Shown: positions 1 to 8,751 of the stretch, piece after piece
Layout of the letters: each line of letters begins with the position of its first letter
How positions within the stretch are numbered: the first letter of the stretch is position 1
Assembly (NCBI GenBank): GCA_029834535.1
Contig: JAQMWT010000639.1
Location: 1-38,346, forward strand
Direction: 5' to 3'
DNA: 38,346 nt
Source of the DNA: Chrysophaeum taylorii
Lineage: Eukaryota > Sar > Pelagophyceae > Pelagomonadales > Pelagomonadaceae
Notes under the pieces: generated by a model
Database searches by the model: none
What the model was told of the DNA's origin: nothing
Seen by the model: the letters and a program-made list of their open reading frames with translations, nothing else
Program-made: the position numbers and the translations under genes

Positions 1-30
1 TCAGCTCAACTTTCCTAAAATCCCGCGTGC

Positions 31-1818
31 TTGACGAGGAAATCTCATCGTCGTAAGTTACGATGTGGTCTTGTCCTACATAAGGATCATTGGAGACATT
101 CGTACTTCCATGCCAGTCCTCCTCGTATTTATGGCTCGACCGCGAACCTGCACTACAGGGACGCGCGCAAGGGTGCTGCCATCACCTCGTTTCTGCGTCA
201 TTTCCGCAATGCACCTCGCGTGATTGGACGATGGACGTTGGAGCAGGAGCCATCCGTGATTCCCTTTATCCATCACAAGTTCTACATTCCGCGTGTGGTT
301 GACTTTTACAGTATCACCCCGGAATTGCTGTGTTCGCGCACGCGCCTACTTGGCAGCAATGTGCGCTTGTCATTGCCACTACTGACGCGAGTGCCACCCA
401 ATTTGCAGGACCGTTTCGGGCCAGCGTTAGGCTTTACGAGTGGTCACCCTCTGATTGTGGTGAACAGTTTTTCATCTACGCGACCAGCCATCGGCCCCAC
501 TTTCACGGTGACGCGCAATAAGTTGCAGATGGGCCCTCACGTTTCCAATGTGCGACCACTGTCCGTGGAAGTGCATCAGGAGATCATGACCGTCCCCACG
601 ACGTGGAAATGGGGTAGCATTTCGCAATCAGCGGCTATGAAGATGCTGGGGAGCATGGTACCTCCTGCGACTATGATGCGCATCGCACTCGCAGTGCATA
701 ATTCATTTGATCATGTGATTCGCAATCAGGGTCAACTACGGAATATCACTACCGCGACGATGGCCAATCCCGATTACCGTCTTCTACGGTTTTCAAACGT
801 CACCGCTGTTCCCACCGCCACCCCACCACCACCGTTGGTTGTATCGCCTGGGACGGCTCAATCTTTTTCAGGGGGCACCGTCGCCACTACCGTGATGCAG
901 AGCAACCAAGTCTCTACGACCGCTGAAGAGGAAGGCACATTGAAGGAGCGACCAGCGTATTTCAAGACGTACGCAGTTCCGTGGGCGGACGTGCCTAACG
1001 ACGAACATGGTTATCCTGTACCAGTGATGCCTCCTCATTTAGCTGATCAAGAGAGCATGCAAGTCATCCCTCCGACCGTCGCGCAGGTCGAAGAGGTGAT
1101 GGCTGCGCTGGGCATTACAGACCATCCCGCTTTAAATGAGGATGAAAAACGGATGATGCGACACTTGCTTTCCTACTCGTGGGCATTCTTTGATGACGTG
1201 ATGAGACCCGTTGATTCGCCTGAGGTCACCCTCCGGTTCAAAGAGGACAATCCGAGCCCGATTAAGTTGTCGCCGTATCGGTTGTCAAAGGAGAAGATCG
1301 AGTGCTTGAGACTTCAAATCGAGGAATGGAGCCGAGACGGAGTTGTCCGTCCCGCGAACTCTCCTTGGGGTTTTCCTATCCTGATGCTGCCTAAGAAAGG
1401 GGCTGAGCCAGGCACTTCCAACGCTTACAGAGCGGCTGTCGACCTGCGGCGCCTCAACAAATTGCTCAAGGATGAGAGTTGGCCGAGCGTGAGCATGACC
1501 GACGCGTTGATGTTTCTCACCGACAAGTTCCGTCGTTCTAGCATGGACATCCGATGGGGTTACCACAATTTGCGATTGTCAGCGGACGCGCAGGATGTAG
1601 TGACCTTCACTCCTTTGGGAGCATTCAGCTATATGCGTTTACCTTTGGGAAAGCCTGCTGGCAGCCTGTTCTGCAAGCAACTCAACACCGATCTGTCGAA
1701 GTGGTTGTACCGTGACCTAGTGGCTTATATCGACGACATTTGGCTGGGCATGCAGACACTAAGAGTCACTTGCAATGCCTTGTTCAAGTCATTCCCACTT
1801 GGCGTCGAAAGGGTATAG
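31..1818 (+). pseudogene. retrotransposon pol, linker and reverse transcriptase N-terminal part
   Basis: The frame is 595 codons. Residues 1-240 show no recognisable protease and may themselves contain shifted frames. Residues about 260-400 form a proline-rich linker. RT begins near residue 405; the segment PANSPWGFPILMLPKK near 445-460 and an AVDLRRLN-type motif are typical of the gypsy RT fingers. The catalytic YIDD is at residues 566-569 (1726-1737). After YIDDIW the frame drifts into an unrelated tail and stops at 1818, so the RT is broken shortly after its active site. The ATG at 31 is only the first in the window, not a proven start. Confidence 0.9.
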
Positions 1819-1992
1819 CGGCAAGGTTAAGAAGATCCACTTCATGAAGGAGGTCATTGAGTTCTTGGGGCATTTGTCTACCCCGAATGGACTTCTCCCG
1901 TCACCAAGATCGACGGAGGCCATCCGGCATATGCCAATCCCTGGTACTTTGTCAGATGCTGATCCCAAAAGCAAGTCCGCTCCTTCCTTGGG
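1743..1992 (+). pseudogene. retrotransposon RT thumb/connection fragment in two shifted frames
   Basis: Continuation of the reverse transcriptase in other frames. From about 1743 to 1815 the sense continues in the frame beginning at 1743 (HLQCLVQVI). From about 1815 to 1935 it continues in the frame at 1775, giving KKIHFMKEVIEFLGH, the conserved F-LGH block that follows the RT active site in gypsy elements. A third shift before 1980 leads into the RNase H frame at the RSFLGM block. The orderly order of conserved blocks across frames shows isolated indels rather than random sequence. Confidence 0.8.
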
Positions 1993-3681
1993 ATGGGGAG
2001 TTTTTGTCGTCGTTATGTGCGCAATTTCGCGCGAGTCGCGGAGCCGTTAAGACAGTTGACTTTGCCAGATGTTAAGTTCGAGTGGACGAAAGAGTGTCAA
2101 GAGGCCTGGGATGCCATCATCGAAGCTATTGTTACTTCTAAGGGCATTTACCATCCGGACTACTCATTGCCGTTCTACATTCGGACAGATACATCTGCGC
2201 ATGGATTAGGCGCTTACTTGTTTCAGAAAGTGCCAGTCGTTGGTGACGATGGAAAAGAACGGGTGGAGGAGAGAGTTATTGAGTACTGGAGTCGAACTGT
2301 GCCCAAATCGATGAGGAAATATGATCCTCGGCGCTTGGAACTCCTCGCAGTACTCTCTGCTCTCGAAAATTTCCGATTTTATATCGAAGGTCATCAGACA
2401 AAGTTAGAGACGGATCATCGTAACTTAACGTTTCTGCGGGATTCGAATCATACGTCTGGACAGTTAGCACGATGGGCTATGCGGCTTGCTGCGTTCGACC
2501 GGGAGCTCGGATACAAACCTGGAAATTCCCCGGGCATGCGCATCCCTGATTGCCTGTCGCGCAATCCAATCGACAAGTTAATCGAGCGGGACGAAGACGG
2601 AGAACCGATCAATGAAGCGTATCTGATCTTCCAGGAGATCCCCACCGATGTTCCGGGCACAGCGTGCTTCACCTTCTCATCAGTGACGATGTCTCTGTTG
2701 GCAGACAGGGAGTATACTGCAGCTCTAGCAGCAGTTAGTACGCGTCGGAGCGCGCCGCCGCCTCAATTTGCGTACGAAGCCGATCCGGTAGACCCCGTTG
2801 AACGGCTCCCTTTTGCTGATCAAGCTGAGGATGAGATCACTCTCGAGGAGATAGCTAAAGAACGGATTGAAGACAAGACTTGCACGCAGATCCGTCAGAG
2901 CCTCGATTCGGAGCAGAAGGATCCACGCGATAAGCCACCCCTGCCGTACGAGATCGAAGACAACGTCTTGTACAAGGTTGACGAGTCAGAATCTCGACGT
3001 CTGATTGTGGTCCCACAGTCGATGCAGGAGCGTGTGATCACCATGCACCATCGAGGGCTGTTCGGAGGCCATGTGGGACGAGATTCGACAGCGAGCCAGA
3101 TTTTGGAGCGATACTGGTGGCCCAACGTCATATCGTCGGTCACCGACTTCATCAAGGCCTGCATCATCTGTCAGAAAATTCGATCCACTGTGCCGAAGCG
3201 CTATGGCCTCCTTTGCCAACCGAATCGCATTGGTGATTGCTATGTCCTAGGAATGGATCTCTTTGGACCACTGAGAGGAGCCGACTTGCACACGTATATC
3301 CTCGCGATGTACGATGCTGTGTCGCATTTTCTCAAGCTGGCGTTGATAAATGCCAAGCATGACTACGCGATCTTGAATGCATTTGTTGACAAGATTGTCC
3401 TCGAGGGATGTCTCCCGCGGTGTATAGTTACGGATAATGGTAGTGAGTTCGCGAACAAGTTGTTCCGGACGTTCGTTCGTCAATTCAACGTTCGATACCG
3501 CACGACCATTCCTTATCACCCACAGAGTAATCATACTGAGCGAGTCAATCGGTTCATCAAGGCCTTCCTCCGGGCCGCGATGGATGAGCAGCGCCAAACG
3601 GACTGGTCTATTTTGTCCAGTACGTGGCTTTCATGTACAACCGGATGTACATCCCCGGAACGAAGATCTCGCCGTTTATGA
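1993..3681 (+). pseudogene. retrotransposon RNase H and integrase
   Basis: The start of this frame is a conserved RT-connection motif (SFCRRYVRNFARVAEPL) and not a real N-terminus. RNase H carries its four acidic residues: D in RTDTSAHG, E in LELLAVLSAL, D in ETDHRNLTFL and D in IPDCLSRNP. The integrase has an HHCC finger (H/H in MHHRGLFGGH, C/C in CIICQK) and a DDE core: D in GMDLFGPL, D in VTDNGSEF, E in NHTERVNRF. The last two acids are separated by 34 residues, one fewer than the usual 35. From about 3606 the sense moves to the next frame, so the last 20 codons here are out of frame. Confidence 0.92.
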
Positions 3682-4526
3682 TGCGTACCGGCAAGCAACC
3701 CCTGTTACCGCCTGATTACAACATCTTGGGCGAACAGCGTGGTCTGCCTCAATCGCGTCAACAGATCCTGACGGACTTTAAGCACAAGTTTGAATTTTAC
3801 AGTCAACTCGTCGCTCGGGCACATCAAAAGGCCCAGGAGACTCAGAAGATCAACTACGACGCCCATCAGATCGACATCCAGTTCTCTCCTGGCGATTATG
3901 TCTTGCGTTTTGTGCCTAAGACACGTCACAAGTTGCGGCCTATTTGGCGTGGCCCATATATTGTTACCAAGAAGAAGTCTCCAGTCGTTTACGAAATTAA
4001 AGACGTGCACGACGACAATGCCGAACCCGTTGTGGTATCCGTGCAGCAGATTGTGCCTTTGAAAGTGCCGATAATCGACACCTCTTCGGCCCCCCTGCAC
4101 ACGCCTTCAGACCGCGACCGCTTTAAGCACGGCAAATTTGTCATTTTTCGGGTCAAAGCACGAGGTAATGCGTGGAAGAAACGTATCTACGTTGCCGAGG
4201 TCTACGAAGACTATGATCACGACAATGATACTGTGGCATTACACTATTATACTGATCTAGGTTCACGCGATGACCCCCGTGTTTTCGACCCTACCAAGCC
4301 TCTAACTGAGCGACGATTAAGACCCGAATACAAAGATCGTGACGGATGCAGTTTCACTCGTTTTCGAGCGGACATGGATGGCTGTGAGCCTTGTGTCAAC
4401 GATTTCCGCCCTGAAGAGATCGATACCCTTGTCACTAACTTCAGCCTCCACAGCAACAAAGTCCCTACGGACATCGCAGAACGCGCTTATCGTCTCATTC
4501 TTGAGCGCGACCTTCGTCACCCTTGA
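3603..4526 (+). pseudogene. retrotransposon integrase C-terminus with GPY/F-like module and extra domain
   Basis: The sense resumes with YVAFMYNRM, the end of the integrase core. FSPGDYVLRF and PIWRGPYIVTKK (about 3883-3970) form the GPY/F-like module. After residue about 165, instead of a classical chromodomain, there is a segment with FVIFRVKARGN, KKRIYVAEVYEDYD and ALHYYTDL, then about 80 charged residues to the stop at 4524-4526. The hydrophobic/aromatic pattern resembles a small beta-barrel reader fold (chromo/tudor/BAH-like), but I cannot assign a family. In chromoviruses such tails help target integration; a similar role here is inference. Confidence 0.85.
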
Positions 4527-4561
4527 AGTCGAGGACGACTTCACCTTAAGTAGGGGGCTCC
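4524..4561 (+). other. stem-loop at pol stop codon and polypurine tract
   Basis: An 8-bp perfect stem (TGAAGTCG and CGACTTCA, 4-base loop) starts exactly on the pol stop codon at 4524. Seven bases later a purine-rich run (AAGTAGGGGG) ends at about 4557, just before a TG at 4562. This is the place and composition expected for the plus-strand primer of an LTR retrotransposon. Confidence 0.6.
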
Positions 4562-5270
4562 TGTGGCGGTAATAACCATTCCCCCCCCCACTTATGTGCC
4601 TGTTACCTGCCTGTTACCTTGAATTTGGCGGTGTCATGCTTGACACCCACACCTGCTTCTCCAAGGATACTCCTGTACCGAGGACCTGTGTTGCTCTTGC
4701 CGATCTAGCATATCTTGCTGGATCTCCCATTGGAATCTATCGATTCTTGCTGGTTCCTTGAAATTACCCTCAATTGAATGTTCGACAGCATGGCGTGAGC
4801 GGAGTGTGAGCGCTTGGTTGGGCGTGTGGTGGAACCACCCGTGGTTCAGGACAGTTGAGCGGTCACGTTGTGACCGACGGTTAGGCGAAGAGGGGCGGGT
4901 GATCTGAGTTTCCACCACACACCCACCCACATCCTTCATGCTCCCCACACACACCCCCCTCTTAGCAGTCGACATTTAAAGACAGACACCCCCCTCTTAG
5001 CAGTCGACATTTAAAGACAAACAAACCCCTCTTAGCAGTCGACATTTAAAGACAAACAGACAAACATCTATCGATTAGTAGTAAGGACCACCCAACGCCC
5101 TGCGTGCTCACCCTCCTAGATGGCCGAACAACGAACTTGACACTAAACCCTCACAAAATCGTGGACTGGGTGTTATGGTTCATGGTCGAATATGCCTGTA
5201 GAAATAACTTATTAACTGTATTATCCTTTGGCTGAAAAGCAAGCTCTTCGGGTGATTAATGCGTGCGCGA
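4562..5270 (+). repeat. putative 3' LTR region (right border not determined)
   Basis: The sequence after the polypurine tract begins TGTGGCGGTAATAACC, which could be the left edge of the 3' LTR. No 5' LTR lies in the window, so the right border cannot be fixed; 5270 is only a guess. The region contains an imperfect inverted repeat (arms about 4818-4833 and 4909-4924) around a small palindrome, GGTCAC-GTT-GTGACC at 4861-4875, and then the 35-bp repeat array listed separately. No coding signal is seen. Confidence 0.35.
4956..5060 (-). repeat. three tandem copies of a 35-bp motif (CCCCTCTTAGCAGTCGAC...)
   Basis: Three direct copies of a unit beginning with a run of C, then CTCTTAGCAGTCGAC and TTTAAAGACA, start near 4956, 4989 and 5025. 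The copies differ only in the number of C and in the ACA spacer. A single copy in opposite orientation lies at about 5358-5397, so the array and that copy form an inverted pair around about 300 bp. Related motifs occur inside the 12.3-kb unit. Confidence 0.85.
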
Positions 5271-5324
5271 AACCTTCGTCGCCAGATCAGTATACTTAAC
5301 GGATCCCAAAAAACGGGAAGTTCA

Positions 5325-5450
5325 ATGTGCGTCATGTCTGTCTGTGTGTCTGTCCGTCTGTCTGTCTTTAAAGGTCGACTGCTAAGAGGGGTGTGTGTGT
5401 GTGGCGCATACTGTCCGTCTGTCCGTCTGTCTGTCTGTCTGTCTGTCCTG
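5325..5450 (+). repeat. TCTG/TGTC microsatellite with inverted copy of the 35-bp motif
   Basis: Two tracts of TCTG-type tetranucleotides (about 5335-5366 and 5410-5448) flank GTCGACTGCTAAGAGGGG (5374-5391), the reverse complement of the array motif at 4956-5060. A short GT run follows the motif. No gene is supported here; an ORF reading valine/cysteine/serine repeats is a microsatellite translation. Confidence 0.85.
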
Positions 5451-5496
5451 TCAGTCTTCCGTATTTTCTATAGTCTTCCGTGTTTTCTTCTTACGT

Positions 5497-5625
5497 GCTA
5501 GAAAGAGAAATTACCAATAGGACGCAAGACTGCCTCCAAACCAGGAAAGAAAGCAGATAAAGAAAGATGATAAGCCGTAAGTAACTTGCTAGAAAGAGAA
5601 ATTACCTATAGGACGCAAGTCTGCT
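5497..5625 (+). repeat. 38-bp direct repeat, two copies 91 bp apart
   Basis: The sequence GCTAGAAAGAGAAATTACC followed by (A/T)ATAGGACGCAAG occurs at about 5497-5534 and again at about 5588-5625 with two mismatches. Its function is unknown. It could be the footprint of a duplication at the edge of a mobile element. Confidence 0.75.
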
Positions 5626-5717
5626 CAGGACATCTTACGGTTTTTCTCGCGGTAAACCGCGTCGTGGCTCGCCCCTTCGTGGAGAGCGACGGCGGACCGC
5701 CGCGCGGCCCGGGATGA

Positions 5718-6422
5718 CGAAACAAACCGTCCGGCGCTCGGCGAGGCGGGAGATCGTGCGGGAAAACGAAAGAGGCGCAAGTTCCTTGGAAAAGGAACTG
5801 GTACTCGAGTGTCCTCGCCCAGGAGTGGAATGGCGAAGAGAAAGTGTACAAGCGTGCTGTTGATGCGTGGAAGCGCTTGTTGCGTGTTCGAGACGATCGC
5901 TTTCTCAAGCGCGAACGTGCGGTCCGTCGCGACAAGATGGGGCGATTGCGGGTCGCTCGTCGTGAAGCTCTTGCCGCCGGCGACGAGGATGCGCTGATGC
6001 TCCTTGAGCGTCAACACGAGGCCAAGCGTATTGCAATTGCACAGCGGCGGGATGATCGTTTAGAAGAAGCGCACGCCGGCGACGAGGACGCGATGAGCGC
6101 GCTCGAGGACGAACGCGAGGCTGATCGTCTACGCCACGTCGCGAGGCGCGACAAACGTTTTGAAGAAGCGCACGCCGGCGACGAGGACGCGACGCTCGAG
6201 GACGAACGCGAGAGTGATCGTCTGCGCCACACCGTGTGCAACGAGCTCCTCAGCAGCACTCCTCGCCCCCCCTTTCTAACTTTTTTTTTTTTTTTTGCCT
6301 TTTTTTTTCAACCAAAGCCCTGCCGCGCCGGCCCTAATACAATACTTGTAAATAGTATTGATTTTATTGTTATAATTGTGTCGTTGTGGCAATTAATTAA
6401 CTCTCAGGCTCAAAATAATTAA
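5718..6422 (+). CDS. repetitive highly charged ORF, function unknown (possible gene fragment)
   Basis: A frame open from a TGA at 5715 to a stop at 6420-6422. The first in-frame ATG is only at 5937, so the 5' part would need an upstream exon or a missing start. The product is dominated by Arg, Asp, Glu and Ala. Two near-identical repeats contain EEAHAGDEDA followed by LEDERE and DRLRH, encoded with about a 105-bp period at about 6064-6235, and a weaker copy (AAGDEDALMLLERQ) precedes them. Such sequence would form long charged helices. The end runs through a poly-T tract (about 6280-6309), giving a meaningless Phe run, so the true gene must end or splice before that. I do not recognise the family. 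Confidence 0.35.
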   Translation, partial: RNKPSGARRGGRSCGKTKEAQVPWKRNWYSSVLAQEWNGEEKVYKRAVDAWKRLLRVRDDRFLKRERAVRRDKMGRLRVARREALAAGDEDALMLLERQHEAKRIAIAQRRDDRLEEAHAGDEDAMSALEDEREADRLRHVARRDKRFEEAHAGDEDATLEDERESDRLRHTVCNELLSSTPRPPFLTFFFFFAFFFQPKPCRAGPNTILVNSIDFIVIIVSLWQLINSQAQNN

Positions 6423-6444
6423 AATGACATTGTATTACGGTGCC

Positions 6445-6734
6445 ATTAATAAAGGGATTCGCCTCCCGGGCGGGCCGGTTGGCAGCCGGAACGTTCGCAG
6501 TGGGACGGGGTATGGCCGGGGGGCGAAGACGGAAGGTTATCGACGAGTTGGTTGTCAGTCACATCGCGGTCTCCTCGTCGCATGGCGACAAGCTTGATGG
6601 TCACTCTCCGCCGACCGACCTTTCGGCGCTCCTCGTCTACAGGCCCGTGATTCCGGACTGGCACCTGTCGGTCCGGCCTGGCTCCCATGCTCGGGAGAGG
6701 TCTGAAGTTAGTTAGTTAGTTATTAATAAAGGGA
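6445..6734 (+). mobile_element. SINE-like retroposon with 13-bp target-site duplication
   Basis: The 13-bp sequence ATTAATAAAGGGA occurs at 6445-6457 and again at 6722-6734, flanking a 264-bp segment. That segment ends in four GTTA repeats (about 6706-6721), like the simple-sequence tails of SINEs. Direct duplication plus a simple tail on one side is the signature of target-primed reverse transcription. The element has no convincing ORF. A diverged partial relative lies in opposite orientation inside the 12.3-kb unit (about 18440-18600). I could not recognise a clear tRNA-type A/B box head, so the class is inferred. Confidence 0.65.
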
Positions 6735-8750
6735 CGTCGCGACTGACGTCGCAAACACATGATCTTGTTCTAGCCATACGCAACGGACCACCTCTGCGCT
6801 TTGAACGGCGTCCCAATGATGGCGTGGGCACTGTGTGGCACCGGCACGTCCAACCCTGGGTAACCCGGAATCTAGGAATGCACACCCTAATGCGGGGAGA
6901 TTCAATTAACCCAACGCGCTCGGTTGCCGAGTTATTTCATGTTGCCCTCAGCCATTCTCGATGAAGAATTCCCACCAAAAGACTTCACATGTCAGCGCGG
7001 CTTCGACAATTGGCCATCGTAAGAGTACATGCCATTGACGTGCGTGCGAGTTGTTCAGAACTCCCAGCTTCAACTCCCGCCGAAATTCGACGCGCGCAAT
7101 AGGCTTCGCACCTTCGAGTGAGTCACGGCTGCGGACTTTAATAGAATCGGCTCAAGTGGGATTGACACGACCAAACTCCTCATATGCACCTCGAATGGTA
7201 GGTAGAATAATGGCGCTACGTGCACTGAGTCGTCAGCAGCCTACAAGTTCAGACTCCTGCAGTGTTCGAGCACATGCAGACCTCGTTAACTTGGCAAAAA
7301 GTAATAGCAAATCTAGCGATCCGATAATTGATCTAAATGACTGAGCAGATATAATAGAGAAAAGAAATAGTTTGGAAATAGATTTCACACCGGACATCGT
7401 CAAGGTGTGACTACTACGGCTTCCTTGCGCGCATATTCAAGCCCATCGTATTGAAAACGTGTCGGACAAATTTGCTCGCAGGAGTCAAATGAGGTGTTCA
7501 CAGCTGCCGGAATTGCTTCGAGCTACTAAGCGAGCACATTCGATGTGTAGGAGGAAGACTGAAGAATCGTCCACACGTCGTCAAGACGCTGGTGCTCAAA
7601 TTTACGCGCGCGTACCAGCGAGAGAGTCATAACGGCTGGGCATATGGCCACGTGCCGGGATATCCGATAACACGCGAGTCGCCGCATCTGAATGACGACA
7701 CAGATCAAACCAGCTTCAACGATTTCGCATCATGAGAGCACGTGCTTTAGAATTCCGTACGCCTTGTTCACGAGCAGAAGCTGCAACTCCCGCAAATCGG
7801 GGGGTCAGGCTTTGCATATCCGAATCAATCGCGCGTTCCAGTTTTGACGCGCGAATCGCCGAGCACACCTAAGCAAGTCCATCACGCGCCGCGTAAAAAG
7901 CTAGAAGTGATGGTTTCAGGTCTCTGGAGTTCGCAGCCCTTAAGCTCAGACTCTTGGAATGCGCGAGCGCGCGCGCTCACTCGTCAACGGCAAACCCGTG
8001 GACTAGCGGCAAATCCAGAGATCCGAGGTGGGATCTGGCACAGCTCATCTGAACGAGCCAAATAAAACAAGCTTGTAGCCTTCGGATTAAATACAAATAC
8101 ACACGGGCGAGTAGAACTTTGCTCTGGCTGACGTCACAAACGGCGACCACAATGGTTTTCCACGACCTATCGTCCACCCATCCGCCGCGTCTGAGTTGAA
8201 CGAGGTGTTCGCAGCTGCTTCGGAGTCGTTTTTAGCAGCTGAGCAATCACGTTAGAGCATAGCTGGAGAACTAGAGAATCAAGCACGCGTGTTCGCCACA
8301 ACATAGTACTCTCTCGAGTTGCAAGCATATCACGATGACCTTCGCCTTTCCGTGGTGAGTCTTAGTGTCCACTAGACAGCTAAAGAAATCAAGGTCTCGG
8401 ATGCCAAATCTGTCTCATTTTCACAGGCTTCCTCGAGCTCGCGCAGGTGCGATTCGAGGTACGCCTCGAACCGTTGGAGTTCGTCAAGAAAGGGAGGCGG
8501 GTTCGTGAGCCGATGTTGGTGTGGGAGTTGCGTTTCGAGCTCAGATCTCGCCCAATGTGTCGTCGCTCGCGACGGTATGAGATTGTCATCAAGGGTGCGA
8601 CTGCGATCCCGACAAATGCCCACCGCCTGAATGCTGCAGGCCGAAGAGCGAAATGTTGTGGGAGAACCAACTCGTGATCTTGCGTGTGTAGACTATCAAT
8701 TTCTAATTCAGGTGTGTTCAGCTCGTCAGATCCAAGCTGTGATCGCTGGA
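6735..8750. repeat. diverged, internally deleted relative of the 12.3-kb unit ('unit 0')
   Basis: From about 7790 to 8690 the sequence aligns with about 16990-17880 of the first full unit, clearly diverged by substitutions and small indels. At about 8690 the match jumps to the sequence near 21040, the end of the unit. A stretch equivalent to about 3.2 kb is missing, including the 255-residue gene. The part 6735-7790 contains short relatives of the dispersed repeat family but no gene I can support; the ORFs at 7051-7344 and elsewhere look fortuitous. Confidence 0.7.
8372..8690 (-). pseudogene. decayed copy of the 172-residue putative membrane-protein gene
   Basis: On the minus strand LPQHFALRPAAF, RRWAFVGIAV and SYRRERR match residues about 71-105 of the protein encoded at 17550-18068. 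The later part (FLDELQRFEA, HLRELE, ACENETDLAS) is found in another frame, so a frameshift separates the two halves. Several substitutions are nonsynonymous, as expected for a decaying duplicate. The similarity stops abruptly near 8690, at the same point as the unit 0 deletion. Confidence 0.6.
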
Positions 8751-8751
8751 T

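Larger units (their letters stand above)
1..4561 (+). mobile_element. Ty3/gypsy LTR retrotransposon, 5' end outside window, frameshifted
   Basis: Domain order is reverse transcriptase, RNase H, integrase with zinc finger and DDE core, GPY/F-like module, then an extra C-terminal domain. RT before integrase places it in the Ty3/gypsy (Metaviridae) group. The reading frame changes at about 1742, 1805-1820, 1930-1980 and 3606-3620 although almost no in-frame stops have accumulated. That means either very recent decay or uncorrected single-base sequencing indels. No gag zinc knuckle or protease motif is visible; the 5' LTR, primer-binding site and gag must lie left of the window. The element ends in a purine-rich tract just before a TG that could open the 3' LTR. 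Confidence 0.95.

Noticed and set aside
5259..5501. 80-codon ORF with Cys/Val/Ser repeats
   Set aside because: Translation of TCTG and GT microsatellites.
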